A stretch of 64,000 nt of DNA from Cellulosimicrobium cellulans (lineage in GTDB: Bacteria; Actinomycetota; Actinomycetes; Actinomycetales; Cellulomonadaceae), in assembly GCF_016921195.1 (NCBI RefSeq), contig NZ_JAFGYF010000004.1, positions 124,001-188,000 of the forward strand, in the 5' to 3' direction. How positions within the stretch are numbered: the first letter of the stretch is position 1; every line of letters starts with the position of its first letter. Positions 24,203 to 33,714 of this stretch are shown piece after piece. The position numbers and the translations under genes are program-made. The notes below the pieces were generated by a model, which worked only from the letters and a program-made list of their open reading frames with translations, was not told where the DNA came from and searched no databases.

Positions 24203-24218
24203 GTTACCGACTCGTAAC
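24203..24218. promoter_or_regulatory. Inverted repeat GTTAC-N6-GTAAC upstream of oxidoreductase
   Basis: Perfect 5-bp arms separated by CGACTC, about 60 nt before the -10 box at 24276. Possible operator; nothing in the window identifies the regulator. Confidence 0.35.
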
Positions 24219-24275
24219 GTGAGGGTCTCGTTTCGTTCCGCGGACGGTACGGATGTGCCGTTTCCGGCGTCGCCC

Positions 24276-24281
24276 TACGGT
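24276..24281 (+). promoter_or_regulatory. -10 box TACGGT of a leaderless oxidoreductase gene
   Basis: TACGGT ends 6 nt before the ATG at 24288 and there is no ribosome site. The surrounding CCTACGGTGGGT is repeated exactly at 44997-45008 in front of another small gene. Confidence 0.5.
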
Positions 24282-24287
24282 GGGTCG

Positions 24288-24764
24288 ATGACCCTCGCGT
24301 CCCGCCTCCTGCACACCCGCTGGTTCGTCCGGGCCCCGATCGTCCTCTTCCGCTCCGGCCTCGGCTTCCTCGCGGGCGGGCGGCTCCTGCTGCTCGGCCA
24401 CCGCGGCCGGACGACGGGCGAGGCACGGTACGTCGTTCTCGAGGTGACCGACCGACCCGCACCGGGCTCGTGGGTCGTCGTCGCCGGGCTGGGACCCCGT
24501 TCGCAGTGGTACCGCAACGTCGTCGCGGACCCGCGCGTGCTCGTGTGGGCGGGGCGCCGTCGGCACGTGCGGAGCACCGCCCGCACGCTCCCGCCCGACG
24601 ACGGCGCCCCGCTCCTGCGCACGTACGCCTCCCGGTACGCGCGCGGCTGGGCCGTTCTGGAGCCCGTGCTCCGCGAGTGGGCGGAGCCCCTCGCCGCCGA
24701 GCGCGGGGAGGCCGACTGGCGACGGGTCGTGCCGGTGGTCGAGCTGACCGCGCTCGCGCGGTGA
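24288..24764 (+). CDS. Nitroreductase-family deazaflavin (F420)-dependent oxidoreductase
   Basis: A 158-residue protein of the Ddn/F420-dependent nitroreductase family (split beta-barrel). Typical segments are LLLLGHRGRTTGEARYVVL, SWVVVAGLGPRSQWYRNVVA, DPRVLVWAGRRRHVRS and a C-terminal RRVVPVVELTALA. The family reduces diverse substrates with F420H2; the physiological substrate here is unknown. Start ATG 24288 fits the family N-terminus and the leaderless promoter. An F420 enzyme also occurs at 41271, supporting F420 production by this organism. Confidence 0.85.
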   Translation: MTLASRLLHTRWFVRAPIVLFRSGLGFLAGGRLLLLGHRGRTTGEARYVVLEVTDRPAPGSWVVVAGLGPRSQWYRNVVADPRVLVWAGRRRHVRSTARTLPPDDGAPLLRTYASRYARGWAVLEPVLREWAEPLAAERGEADWRRVVPVVELTALAR

Positions 24765-25004
24765 CCTGCGGCGTCGCGTCGCCGTGGGGTCGCCACGACA
24801 CTCTCGGGGCAAGCCATGGCCAAGAAGGGGCATACCCTGTACGGTTGACCCCGAGATTGCAGTGCCTCGCTTGTCCTCGCGTCGACGTGACCGCCACCCG
24901 GCGGGTGCCCGGCGGACCTTGTTACCCAAGAGTTGACGACGAACACCGTGATGTACTCCCCTGCAACCCGCGGGGGGTGTTTCCACACTCTTGAAGGAGT
25001 AACA

Positions 25005-25208
25005 ATGGCTACCGGAACCGTGAAGTGGTTCAACAGCGAGAAGGGCTACGGCTTCATCGCCCCCGAGGACGGCTCGGCCGACGTTTTCGCGCACTACTCC
25101 GCGATCCAGTCGCAGGGCTTCCGCACGCTGGAGGAGAACCAGCGCGTCGAGTTCGACGTGACGCAGGGCCCCAAGGGCCCGCAGGCGGAGAACATCCGCG
25201 CGATCTGA
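25005..25208 (+). CDS. cspA: CspA-family cold-shock protein
   Basis: A 67-residue single cold-shock domain. The RNA-binding motifs are intact: [11 protein letters not shown] (RNP1) and DVFAHYSAI (RNP2). It starts [18 protein letters not shown] and ends [10 protein letters not shown], normal length. It binds single-stranded nucleic acid and melts mRNA structure. AGGAG stands about 5 nt before the ATG. The 240-nt upstream gap likely holds a long structured leader, as is usual for these genes. Confidence 0.96.
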   Translation: MATGTVKWFNSEKGYGFIAPEDGSADVFAHYSAIQSQGFRTLEENQRVEFDVTQGPKGPQAENIRAI

Positions 25209-25514
25209 TCCGATCTCCCCGGTGACGACCCTCGCGGGTCTCGCCGACCGATCGTTCACCGAGCGCCCCCGACCCTCCGGTCGGGGGCGCTCGTGCGTCC
25301 GGGACCGGTCGTGCCCCGGGTGCGATCGTCCCTCGAGGCGGTGCCGCACCCGGGAGGGCTCCGCACCGGGCGGTGCGGTGAGGAACGACACCGGCCGGTC
25401 GACGCGGACGGAACCGGGACCCGGGGCTCGGCGTTGATCCGAGAGTGCGCCGTACCCGGCCACGACCCGTGCGCGAGCGACCGACGCCGCGCCACCGAAC
25501 TCGGAGGACGACCC
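25209..25514. other. 306-bp gap after cspA
   Basis: It contains the cspA terminator hairpin at 25260-25293; the remaining ~220 bp lead into the gene at 25515. I see no convincing ORF or named regulatory motif there. Confidence 0.5.
25260..25293 (+). terminator. Terminator hairpin of cspA
   Basis: CGAGCGCCCCCGACC (25260-25274) pairs perfectly with GGTCGGGGGCGCTCG (25279-25293) over a CTCC loop, 15 bp of nearly all GC pairs. No T-run follows, as is common in high-GC actinobacteria. Confidence 0.85.
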
Positions 25515-26231
25515 ATGGGATTCCTGGACCGGCTCCTCGGCCGCGAGCCGCGCGACCCGCACGGCGCCCCGCAGGCGGGCCCCTACGGCTCGCAGGCACA
25601 GCACCCGACGCAGTACCCGACCCAGCCCGCCTACGGGAGCGCTCCGCAGGACGCGCGCACCGGGACGGCCGCGCCCCGCACGCCCGACCAGGTCGCCATC
25701 GACCGCTACCGGTACCTGCTGCGCACCGCCCCACCGGACCAGGTCGAGCAGGCGCACGCCGAGGCGTTCGCCCGCCTGACGCCCGAGCAGCGACGCCAGG
25801 TGCTCGCCGAGCTCGGCGAGCAGGTCCCGGCGTCGGAGCGCGCGACGTCCGACGCACCGCAGGACCTCGCCCGGATGGCGACGCGCGCCGAGATGCGCCA
25901 GCCCGGCACGCTCGAGCGTACGTTCGCCGGCCGTGGCCAGGGCGCGCCCGGCTTCGGCGCCATGGTCGGCTCGAGCCTGCTCGGCACGATCGCGGGAATC
26001 GTCATCGGCTCGGCGGTCGCGAACGCGCTGTTCGGGCCGGCGTTCGCCGACCCGACGCAGCCCGTCGCGGAGGACGCGGCGGCCGAGCAGGGCGGCGAGG
26101 ACCCCGGCGCGGCCGAGGGCGGCGACGGCGGAGCGGTCGAGGCGGCGGCCGAGGACCCCTCCGGCGGTGGTGACCTCGGCGGCGACTTCGGCGGAGGGTT
26201 CGACGACTTCGGCGGCTTCGGGGAGTTCTGA
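25515..26231 (+). CDS. Small membrane-associated protein with Phe/Asp/Gly tail
   Basis: A 238-residue protein of unknown function. It begins MGFLDRLLGREPRDP, a possible amphipathic membrane-docking helix, continues with a Gln/Pro/Tyr-rich segment, then a helical domain (about residues 55-125: PDQVAIDRYRYLLRTAPPDQ, LTPEQRRQVLAELGEQV). A glycine-rich hydrophobic segment follows (GAMVGSSLLGTIAGIVIGSA), then a very acidic stretch and the tail GGDFGGGFDDFGGFGEF. ATG 25515. The tail type recurs, with Trp in place of Phe, in the gene at 30352. Confidence 0.75.
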   Translation: MGFLDRLLGREPRDPHGAPQAGPYGSQAQHPTQYPTQPAYGSAPQDARTGTAAPRTPDQVAIDRYRYLLRTAPPDQVEQAHAEAFARLTPEQRRQVLAELGEQVPASERATSDAPQDLARMATRAEMRQPGTLERTFAGRGQGAPGFGAMVGSSLLGTIAGIVIGSAVANALFGPAFADPTQPVAEDAAAEQGGEDPGAAEGGDGGAVEAAAEDPSGGGDLGGDFGGGFDDFGGFGEF

Positions 26232-26249
26232 CCCGGCGCCGCCGGCGCA

Positions 26250-26265
26250 CCGCCCGGCCGGGCGG
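26250..26265. terminator. 16-bp perfect palindrome between convergent genes
   Basis: CCGCCCGGCCGGGCGG can fold as six GC pairs with a GGCC loop. It lies between the stops of the convergent genes ending at 26231 and 26304 and may serve both strands. Confidence 0.45.
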
Positions 26266-26303
26266 ATGCTCGGCCGGACGGGACGTCCTCGACCGGACGA
26301 CGC

Positions 26304-29300
26304 TCAGCCGACGGGCGCGGAGCCCGTCAGCCCGAGGAACGCGCCGAGCTCCTCGACACCCCGCGGGGAGTGCGGCAGGAGGTCGGTGAGACCGGGCGAG
26401 CGCACGACGACCGCGCTCCACTGCGCGCGCGACACCGCGACGTTGACCCGGTGCCGCGAGAGCAGGAACCCGAGCCCGCGCGACGCCTCGCGACCCGACG
26501 AGGCTGCGAGCGTCACGACGACGACCGGCGCCTCCTTGCCCTGGAACCGGTCGACCGTGCCCACCTGGACGTCCGGGTACCCCGCCTCCTCGAGAGCGCC
26601 GCGCACGGCCCACACCTGCGCGTTGTACGCCGCGACGACCAGGACGTCCCCCTGCCCGAGCGGACGCCGCTCCTCGATCCCGTCGACCGTCGTCGTCCAC
26701 GTCCGCCCGAGGACCCGTTCGACCTGGCGGACGACCTCGGCCGCCTCCTCCGGCGACCGCACCGAGTTCCCCGCGTGCTCGACCAGCACCTGCTCGACCC
26801 CGGGCGGCACGCCGTCGAGCTCGCGCTCCGCCGTGCACGGGTGCGCGTGGAGACGGTCCTCGTACGCGAGCGTCGAGACGGCCTGCGCGAGGCGCGGGTG
26901 CATGCGCCAGGTCGTCGGCAGGAAGTAGCCGCGGCCCGGTGGCAGCACGCCGTGGCCGTCCGCGAGCCACCCGAGCGCGGACCGGTCGACGGGCTCCGGG
27001 TGGCGGCCCTGGCTCACCTGCGGAAGCTGCTGCGGGTCGCCGAGCAGGAGGAGCCGACGAGCGGCGCGTGCCACCGCGACCGTGCTCGCGAGGGAGAACT
27101 GCCCGGCCTCGTCGACGACCAGCAGGTCGAGCGTGCCCGCCGGGAGCCGGTCGGCCGCGAAGTCCCAGGCGGTCCCTCCGACGACGCGCGGTCCCGGCTG
27201 CGACGCGAACGCCGCGAGGTGGGTGCCGTCGAGCTCGTCGTACACGGCGCGCGACGACGGGCCGTCCGCGGCGACCTTCTTCGCCACGACCTCGCGCGGG
27301 ACCCCCGCCCCGAGCACGACCGCCCGCAGCATGTTCTCGACGACCGCGTGCGACTGCGCGACGACGCCGACCCGCCAGCCCTGCGCGACGAGCCGCGCGA
27401 CGACGCGCGACCCGACGTACGTCTTGCCCGTCCCGGGCGGGCCCTGGACCGCGAGGTAGGAGTCGTCGAGGCGCGCGACGGCGGCAGCGACCGCCGCGAC
27501 GACGTCGCCGTCCACGACGGGCGGGAGCCCGGGCCCGCCCGCTCCGTCGGCGGCCTCCGGCGGGCGCGCGCCGTCCGAGCGTGCGGCGGCCGCCGGCACG
27601 AGCCGTGGAGGTCGCCGCAGGAGCACGTCGGTCACGGCGTCGCGCGGCAGCGCGCCGGTGGCCCGCCACGTGTCGAGCGCGCGTCGGGCCGCGGCCTCCG
27701 CCGCCGCCTCGAGCGGCTTCGCGCTCGGCCCCGGCGACGGCGTGAGCGCCACGGGGGTCGCGTCGAACGTCTCGGCACCCGTCGGGAGCTGCTCGCGCAC
27801 GATCAGCACGTCCCGCTCGCCCGCGGGCGTGACGCGACGGCCCGCGTCGACGATCGATGCCCCCGTGAGCCAGCCGCGCACGCCGTCGACGGCGGTCTTG
27901 GCGCACGGCGGCAGGGGCGGGTCGTAGAGGACGTACGGCGCGACGCCGACGCGCAGGTCGCTGCCCTCCGGGAGCCGGCCCACGAGCTCGAGCCGGCGCG
28001 ACCACGTCCGCCGACCCGGCTCGACCTCCCAGTCCGACACGACCTCGGCGCCCTCGACGAGGAACGCGTTGCGCCGCCCCAGCCACTCGTCGGTCGGGAG
28101 CGAGAGCCGCGAGTAGTGCTCGTGCCAGAACGGCTTCGCCTCGCGCCGGAAGTACCCCGCCGCCGCACCGTACAGCGCGAGCGCCCGCTCCTCGGCCCCG
28201 CGCCGCGCCCGGTCCTCCCCCACGACCTGCCGGATCTCCTCCTCCAGCACCACCGCGGACGCCCGCTCCCGCCGCTCGGCCTCCGCCGGATCCTCGCCAC
28301 GCCCGTCGGGCGCGACCTCGCCCCCGGGAGAGGTGACGGACATGGCGGGGTCGGGGGAGGCGACCCCCTCGGAGGCGAGAACGGCATGACGCAACCACTC
28401 CCCCAGCCGCAGCGTCGACACGCAGTCGTACCGGTTGTAGTCCGCGATCCCGCGGAGCAGCTCGTCCGCCTCGTCGTCGCGCCCGGCCTCGCGCAGCGCG
28501 GTGTACTCCGCGTACGCGACGACGGACGCGGCGGCGGTGGTCACGTCGCCGGTGCGCAGCTCGTCCCCCATGTAGAGCGGCTCGAGCTTCTTGATCGACC
28601 GCGACTTGTCGGAGACGTGCAGCGCCTGGCGCACGACGGCGTAGAGGTCGACGAGGACGCCGTCGCGCAGGAGGTCGTCCACCTCCTCCTCGTACACGCC
28701 GTGCCGCGCGGCGATGGCGAGCAGGTGCGCGCGCTCGTAGTCGGCGTAGTGGTACACGTGCAGGTCGGGGTACGTGCGGCGCCGCGCGTTGACGTGGTCG
28801 ACGAACGCGACGAGGGCGTCGCGCTCCGCCGCGAGGTCGTGCGCCCACAGCGCGTGGAACGGTGGCCGGTCGTCGGGCGTGACGGGACGCTCGACCCAGC
28901 CGAACAGGTAGTCGAGGCCCCAGCTCGTGCCGCCCGCGTCCGTCCACAGCGGGTCGCCCTCGAAGTCGAAGAAGAGGTCGCCGGGGCTCGGCGCGGGCAG
29001 AGCCAGCACGGGGCCCGGGTCGTCGATGCGCCACGAGAGCTCGTGCGGTCCCGACGCGTCGGCCCACACGACCGTGCCGTCGGAGGGGCCCGTGCCGAGC
29101 TGGAGCGCGGCCTGGCGCCGGACCTTGGCGAACGTGGACCGGCTCATGCCGTCGGGGACCGGCGTCTCGTCGGTCGCGGTCGCGAGCTCGTCGATCGTGC
29201 GGATCCCCGCCGCGTGCAGCCGTGCGCGCTGCTGCTCGTACACGCCGCCGACGAGCAGCACGTCGCGGTGCGCCTCGATCTGCGCCCGGCAGTCGGCGCA

Positions 29301-30065
29301 ACGCCCGCACGCCCGGACGCCCGGGTCGTCCCAGGGTGCACGGCCGTCGCGCGCGACGTGCTCGGCCGTGAGCCGGACGAGACGGTCGCGGCGGTCCCGG
29401 AACACGGGCAGGAGGTCGGCGAGGCGGTGCGACGTGCGCTCGCGCGTGCCGAGGACGAGCGAGACGTCGGGGTCGACGGGCACGCCCGCGGCCTGGAGCT
29501 GGTCGCCGTACGCGGCGAGCTGGAGGAGCGCGGGGACCTTGGCGCGCCGTGCGAGCTTGGTGTCCACGACGGCGTACCGGGCCGTCCCGGCGTCGTCCGT
29601 CCCGGTGCGCACGAGGAAGTCGGCCCGCCCGTGGAACGAGCCGTCGAAGAAGGCCGCCTGGTGCACGACGTCCGCCCCGGCCTCGAGCGCGGCGAGCGTG
29701 CGCGCCTGGGCTGCCACGAGCTCGTCCCAGGAGACCCCCCGCGGTGGTTCGAGGCGCACGACGCCGCGGCCCGTCGTCGGGTCGAACGCACCGTGCTCGG
29801 CCTCGTACCCCGCGAGGACCTCGCGCTCGTGCCGCGCGCCGAGCGCGGCGGTGCGCGCGAGCATGGCGTCCTCCCCGGCGTCGGGACGCGGGGCTCGGCC
29901 GAGCTGCTCGTCGAGCCGGCACAGGAGCCGGTACTCGCATTCCGCGGCGACGACGAGGTCGCTCGCCGAGTGCACGAGGACGCGTTCGCGCGCGGGCGCG
30001 CCCGTGGCGGTCCGGCCGGGGCCGGCCGCGGCGGTCCGCACCGCCGGCTCGTCGACGAGGAACAC
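26304..30065 (-). CDS. TM0106-family RecB-like nuclease fused to Dna2-type helicase
   Basis: A 1253-residue two-part protein. The N-terminal half carries the TM0106-type RecB-like nuclease region (HSASDLVVAAECEYRLLCRL, QAAFFDGSFHGRADFLV, YAVVDTKLARRAKVPALLQL, GRCADCRAQ Cys cluster) and an RNase H-like segment (DLFFDFEGDPLW). The C-terminal half is an SF1 helicase: Walker A GPPGTGKTYVGSRV, Walker B DLLVVDEAGQFSLAS, LLLLGDPQQLPQV, VGTVDRFQGKEAPVVVV and FLLSRHRVNVAVSRAQ. Such proteins are thought to process DNA or RNA ends. GTG 30065 was chosen because GGAGG lies 5 nt upstream; GTG 30071 overlaps that site. Possible role in repair or defence is inferred. Confidence 0.88.
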   Translation of the reverse strand: MFLVDEPAVRTAAAGPGRTATGAPARERVLVHSASDLVVAAECEYRLLCRLDEQLGRAPRPDAGEDAMLARTAALGARHEREVLAGYEAEHGAFDPTTGRGVVRLEPPRGVSWDELVAAQARTLAALEAGADVVHQAAFFDGSFHGRADFLVRTGTDDAGTARYAVVDTKLARRAKVPALLQLAAYGDQLQAAGVPVDPDVSLVLGTRERTSHRLADLLPVFRDRRDRLVRLTAEHVARDGRAPWDDPGVRACGRCADCRAQIEAHRDVLLVGGVYEQQRARLHAAGIRTIDELATATDETPVPDGMSRSTFAKVRRQAALQLGTGPSDGTVVWADASGPHELSWRIDDPGPVLALPAPSPGDLFFDFEGDPLWTDAGGTSWGLDYLFGWVERPVTPDDRPPFHALWAHDLAAERDALVAFVDHVNARRRTYPDLHVYHYADYERAHLLAIAARHGVYEEEVDDLLRDGVLVDLYAVVRQALHVSDKSRSIKKLEPLYMGDELRTGDVTTAAASVVAYAEYTALREAGRDDEADELLRGIADYNRYDCVSTLRLGEWLRHAVLASEGVASPDPAMSVTSPGGEVAPDGRGEDPAEAERRERASAVVLEEEIRQVVGEDRARRGAEERALALYGAAAGYFRREAKPFWHEHYSRLSLPTDEWLGRRNAFLVEGAEVVSDWEVEPGRRTWSRRLELVGRLPEGSDLRVGVAPYVLYDPPLPPCAKTAVDGVRGWLTGASIVDAGRRVTPAGERDVLIVREQLPTGAETFDATPVALTPSPGPSAKPLEAAAEAAARRALDTWRATGALPRDAVTDVLLRRPPRLVPAAAARSDGARPPEAADGAGGPGLPPVVDGDVVAAVAAAVARLDDSYLAVQGPPGTGKTYVGSRVVARLVAQGWRVGVVAQSHAVVENMLRAVVLGAGVPREVVAKKVAADGPSSRAVYDELDGTHLAAFASQPGPRVVGGTAWDFAADRLPAGTLDLLVVDEAGQFSLASTVAVARAARRLLLLGDPQQLPQVSQGRHPEPVDRSALGWLADGHGVLPPGRGYFLPTTWRMHPRLAQAVSTLAYEDRLHAHPCTAERELDGVPPGVEQVLVEHAGNSVRSPEEAAEVVRQVERVLGRTWTTTVDGIEERRPLGQGDVLVVAAYNAQVWAVRGALEEAGYPDVQVGTVDRFQGKEAPVVVVTLAASSGREASRGLGFLLSRHRVNVAVSRAQWSAVVVRSPGLTDLLPHSPRGVEELGAFLGLTGSAPVG

Positions 30066-30351
30066 GCACACCTCCGGGTCAGGGGACGGCCGCCGCCGGG
30101 GCGGGAGCGGGGCCGCTCGTCCGTCTGCGTCCGTTCTACCAGCGACCACCCACGTCGCCGGGCGGACGGCGACCACGCCCCCACGCGCACCCGGGGCACG
30201 GCCGGCTCGCGGCGGATCGAGCGCGGGTCCACGGCCGGTGCGATTCGTGCCGGGGGCCACGGCTCCCCTACTGTTCCCGTCGAACCCGGAGCCCCGTCGA
30301 GACCCCGCGTCCCGGTCGAGCGCGCACCGGGCGCTACCGAAGGAGGACCCC

Positions 30352-31365
30352 ATGGCCGTGCGGTTCGTACCGCCCCCGGGGTGGCCCGTCCCCGAGGGCT
30401 TCACCCCGACGACCGACTGGCACCCGGACCCGTCCTGGCCCTCCCCGCCCCCGGGCTGGGTGTTCTGGGAGGACGCCTCGACCCCGCCACCCGCTCCCGT
30501 GCCGCTCCCGGACGCACCGGTCGTCCGCTCGACCGAGCCGCTGCCCACCGGGACGCCCACCCGGCGCTCGCTCCGTGCGCGTCCGTCCGGCCCGACCCCC
30601 GCCGTCGGCGCGCCCGCCCCGGGGGGCGATGCGACGCACGTCGCGACGCTCCCCCCGGTCGCCGCGCCCGCCGTCGACGACCACCCGGTGGCCGGCTCGA
30701 CGATGATCCTCCCGGCGCTCGGCGCGGTGCTCGACGACCCGGCCCCGCGCCCGACCGTCGCGCCGCGGCCGACGGTCTCGGCCGGGGCCGCCCGTTCGGG
30801 CGTCGTGCCCGTGGGCCCGGCACCGGAGCGCCTCGCACCCGCCACCCCGACGCGGGGCACCACGGGGGTGGGCCCGCTCGCCCTCCCGGTGGCGGACGAC
30901 GACGGCGACGACGCGCCCGACCGGGGACGGCGCTGGCTCGTCCCGACCGCCGTCGGGCTCGCGGGCGTCGCCCTGGGCCTGCTCGTCGGGATCGGCCTGA
31001 CGCTCTCCGCGCAGGGCGAGGCGCAGCGCGAGAAGGCGGAGGCGCAGCGCGTGCAGAGCGAGGTCGCGGCCGAGCGCGAGCAGCTCGAGTCCGAGCGGGC
31101 CGACCTGGAGGCCCAGCGCGCCGAGCTCGACGCCGCGACGACGCAGCTCACCGAGCGCGAGGAGGCCGTCGCGAAGGCGGAGGAGGACGCGGCGAAGCGG
31201 TCGCAGGAGCTCGACGACCGGCAGAAGCAGCAGGACGAACGCGAGAAGCAGCAGGACCAGCCGGGTCCCGGGGGCGACGGGAACCAGAACGGGAACGGCA
31301 ACGGCAACGGCAACGACGACAGCGGGGACGACGGCGGCTGGGACTGGGGCGACTGGGGCTGGTGA
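30352..31365 (+). CDS. Membrane protein with Pro-rich head, coiled coil and Trp/Asp tail
   Basis: A 337-residue protein of unknown function. The head has a Trp/Pro motif (FTPTTDWHPDPSWPSPPPGW) resembling the short Trp-containing domains found at the N-termini of actinobacterial membrane proteins. A Pro/Ala/Thr-rich disordered region follows, then one membrane helix at about 200-222 (LVPTAVGLAGVALGLLVGIG), a long coiled coil (AQREKAEAQRVQSEVAAERE) and the tail NGNGNGNDDSGDDGGWDWGD ending WGW. GGAGG precedes ATG 30352. Divergent from the TM0106 nuclease-helicase gene. Confidence 0.75.
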   Translation: MAVRFVPPPGWPVPEGFTPTTDWHPDPSWPSPPPGWVFWEDASTPPPAPVPLPDAPVVRSTEPLPTGTPTRRSLRARPSGPTPAVGAPAPGGDATHVATLPPVAAPAVDDHPVAGSTMILPALGAVLDDPAPRPTVAPRPTVSAGAARSGVVPVGPAPERLAPATPTRGTTGVGPLALPVADDDGDDAPDRGRRWLVPTAVGLAGVALGLLVGIGLTLSAQGEAQREKAEAQRVQSEVAAEREQLESERADLEAQRAELDAATTQLTEREEAVAKAEEDAAKRSQELDDRQKQQDEREKQQDQPGPGGDGNQNGNGNGNGNDDSGDDGGWDWGDWGW

Positions 31366-31503
31366 GAGCACGTGCCCCGGGGCTCGCTTCTCCGGCTCGG
31401 GGGTGCTTCGCGGGACGCGGGTCGCCCGTTCTCCACGAACGTCTCACGGACACGTCACCGCTTCCGGTCGCGGAACGCACGACTCTCACCGACAGTGGGA
31501 GGC

Positions 31504-31716
31504 GTGCTGACGCGATCCCCCTCCCCTGCCCCGGACAGTGAGACCCCGATCTACGACGCTCTCGTGGTCGAGCACGAGAACATGCTGCCGCTCGTGCACC
31601 TCGGCCGGGCGCTCAGCGGGGAGATGGTCACCGTCGCACGCCCCACCGGGCTCTCACCCCGCCTCGCTCCCTCGCACGGCGCGACCGCGCTCCCGCGCCG
31701 CCGCCGCGCGGGCTGA
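31504..31716 (+). CDS. Small hypothetical protein with IYDALVVEHE motif
   Basis: A 70-residue ORF. The centre, ETPIYDALVVEHENMLPLVH, resembles the PIYD-x-LV-xE motif of small actinobacterial proteins of unknown role; the last 25 residues are basic. GTG 31504 has GGGAGG only 1-2 nt upstream, too close to be ideal, so the true start could differ. Supported by codon pattern and motif only. Confidence 0.45.
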   Translation: MLTRSPSPAPDSETPIYDALVVEHENMLPLVHLGRALSGEMVTVARPTGLSPRLAPSHGATALPRRRRAG

Positions 31717-31822
31717 GGCGCAGGGCCCGAGATCGACCCCGCGTCACCGGGTCGGCCCGTCGAGGGCCGGGCTCGGACGCTCCGGCGATCCCGCGGCCCC
31801 TCTGCCTCCTCGACGACGCCCC

Positions 31823-32659
31823 CTACAGCACGTGCGCGAGGAACGACCGCGTGCGCTCGTGCTGCGGGTCCCCGAGCACCTGCTCGGGCGTGCCCTGCTC
31901 GACGATGACGCCCTCGTCCATGAAGACCACGGTGTCCGCGACCTCGCGCGCGAACCCGATCTCGTGCGTCACGACCATCATCGTCATGCCGGACCGCGCG
32001 AGGTCGCGCATGACGGCGAGCACCTCGCCCACGAGCTCGGGGTCGAGCGCCGACGTCGGCTCGTCGAACAGCATGAGGTCGGGCTCCATCGCGAGCGCCC
32101 GCGCGATGGCGACGCGCTGCTGCTGCCCGCCCGAGAGCTGCGCCGGGTAGTGGTCCGCGCGGTCGGCGAGCCCGACGCGCTCCAGGAGCTCGGCCGCCCG
32201 GGCCCGGGCCTGCGCCTTGCTCAGCCCGCGCACCTGGACCGGCGCCTCCGCGACGTTCTCGAGCGCGGTCATGTGCGGGAACAGGTTGAAGCGCTGGAAC
32301 ACCATGCCGATGCGTGAGCGCTGGCGCGCGACGACCTTGGGGTGCAGGCGGTGCAGGCGCGTGCGCCCGTCCTTGGTCACCTCGCGGTAGCCCATGAGCT
32401 CGCCGTCGACGCGGATCCGCCCGCCGGTGATCTCCTCGAGCTCGTTGACGCAGCGCAGCAGCGTCGACTTGCCCGAGCCCGACGGGCCGAGCACCACGCA
32501 CACCGAGCCGCGCGGGACCTCGAGGTCCACGCCCTTGAGCACGTGCAGGTCGCCGAACATCTTGTGCAGGCCCTCGACCTGCACCATCGGCGTGGCGTCG
32601 ACGGCCCGGTCGGCGGTGCGGCCGACCGCCGAGGTTGCCGCGTCGTGCGTCCCGCTCAC
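31823..32659 (-). CDS. Polar amino-acid ABC transporter ATP-binding protein
   Basis: A 278-residue HisP/GlnQ-type ATPase. Walker [17 protein letters not shown]-loop [19 protein letters not shown], signature [15 protein letters not shown] and Walker [17 protein letters not shown] are complete. The first ~25 residues are a soluble extension. GTG 32659 overlaps the permease stop by GTGA, so translation is coupled; a start at the later Met (MVQVEGLHK) is possible. Third gene of a binding protein-permease-ATPase operon. Confidence 0.93.
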   Translation of the reverse strand: MSGTHDAATSAVGRTADRAVDATPMVQVEGLHKMFGDLHVLKGVDLEVPRGSVCVVLGPSGSGKSTLLRCVNELEEITGGRIRVDGELMGYREVTKDGRTRLHRLHPKVVARQRSRIGMVFQRFNLFPHMTALENVAEAPVQVRGLSKAQARARAAELLERVGLADRADHYPAQLSGGQQQRVAIARALAMEPDLMLFDEPTSALDPELVGEVLAVMRDLARSGMTMMVVTHEIGFAREVADTVVFMDEGVIVEQGTPEQVLGDPQHERTRSFLAHVL

Positions 32660-33672
32660 GGGGTCACCTCCAGGAAGGGGTCGTCCTTGGTCGTGCCGGA
32701 CGCGGCGATGAGGTCCTGCCTGCTGGGCTTCTTGCGACCGCCGCCCGTGCCTCCCGGCCCGCGCCCGCGGCGCCGGGCCGCCGTCTGCGTGCCGAACCCG
32801 CGGCCGTAGTACCGCTCGATGTAGTGCTGGCCGACCATGAGCACGCTCGTGATGAGCAGGTACCAGATCGCGGCGACCATGAGCAGCGGGATCGGCAGGA
32901 AGAGCCGGTTGCCGATGGCGTTGGTCGAGTACTGGAGGTCGAGCGTGAACGGCACGGCGAGGACGAGCGACGTCGTCTTGAGCAGGGAGATCGTCTCGTT
33001 GCCCGTCGGCGGCACGATGACACGCATCGCCTGCGGCAGCACGATGCGCCGGAGGATCTTGCCGTCCTTCATGCCGAGCGCCTTGGCGGCCTCGGTCTGG
33101 CCCGGGTCGACGGACCCCAGGCCCGCGCGCACGATCTCCGCGAGGTACGCCGCCTCGTTGAGCGAGAGCCCGATGAGCGCGCACACGAACGCCGTGAACA
33201 GGTCCGCCGTGCGGAACTCGAAGAACTCGGGGCCGAACGGGATGCCGAGGCTCAGGCGCGGGTAGAGCACCGACACGAGCCCCCAGAACACGAGCTGGGT
33301 GTAGATCGGCGTGCCGCGGAAGAACCAGATGTAGCCCCAGCTCACCGACTTCATCACGGGGTTGTCCGACCGTCGCATGATCGCGAGCAGCACGGCGAGC
33401 ACGATCGCGATCGCCATCGAGCAGAACGTCAGCACGAGCGTCCAGCCCACGCCGCGCACGACCGTCACGTCACGGAAGTAGAGCCAGACGACGTCCCACC
33501 GGAACTTCTCGTTCGTCAGCAGGGCGTTGGCGGCCATCGCGGCGAGGACCAGCAGCACGACGGCGGAGATCCACCTGCCGGGCCGCGGGACGGGTCGGGC
33601 GTGGATGCGGTCGGGGACCGGGTCGTCTCCCGGTGCGCCGGCGGCGTCGCCGCCGGGTGTCCTACCGGTCAT
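32656..33672 (-). CDS. Polar amino-acid ABC transporter permease
   Basis: A 338-residue permease of the His/Glu/Gln family with about five or six helices. It has [35 protein letters not shown], the EAA coupling loop ([45 protein letters not shown] in part) and [19 protein letters not shown] ~45-residue soluble N-terminus and basic C-terminal tail ([20 protein letters not shown]) are additions to the usual ~220-270 residues. Only one permease gene is present, so it should act as a homodimer. Confidence 0.93.
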   Translation of the reverse strand: MTGRTPGGDAAGAPGDDPVPDRIHARPVPRPGRWISAVVLLVLAAMAANALLTNEKFRWDVVWLYFRDVTVVRGVGWTLVLTFCSMAIAIVLAVLLAIMRRSDNPVMKSVSWGYIWFFRGTPIYTQLVFWGLVSVLYPRLSLGIPFGPEFFEFRTADLFTAFVCALIGLSLNEAAYLAEIVRAGLGSVDPGQTEAAKALGMKDGKILRRIVLPQAMRVIVPPTGNETISLLKTTSLVLAVPFTLDLQYSTNAIGNRLFLPIPLLMVAAIWYLLITSVLMVGQHYIERYYGRGFGTQTAARRRGRGPGGTGGGRKKPSRQDLIAASGTTKDDPFLEVTP

Positions 33673-33714
33673 GGTGCACCTCGGGGTGTCGGGGCTCGGA
33701 GCACGAGCCGGGCC

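Larger units (their letters stand above)
23943..24287. other. 345-bp divergent control region livK / deazaflavin oxidoreductase
   Basis: No gene is visible here. It holds, from left to right, the livK leader, three 12-nt-spaced CTGAAT repeats (24006-24036), a GTGA-N6-TCAC site (24037-24050), a 13-bp stem-loop (24083-24116), an inverted repeat GTTAC-N6-GTAAC (24203-24218) and the leaderless promoter of the oxidoreductase (24276-24281). Confidence 0.7.

Noticed and set aside
23943-24287. A gene in the livK upstream gap
   Set aside because: No start, ribosome site and codon pattern coincide; the region is better explained as control DNA.
25636-25645. GGAGCGCTCC as a CelR-type cellulase operator
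   Set aside because: Palindromic core matches, but it lies inside a coding sequence and the outer bases do not fit.
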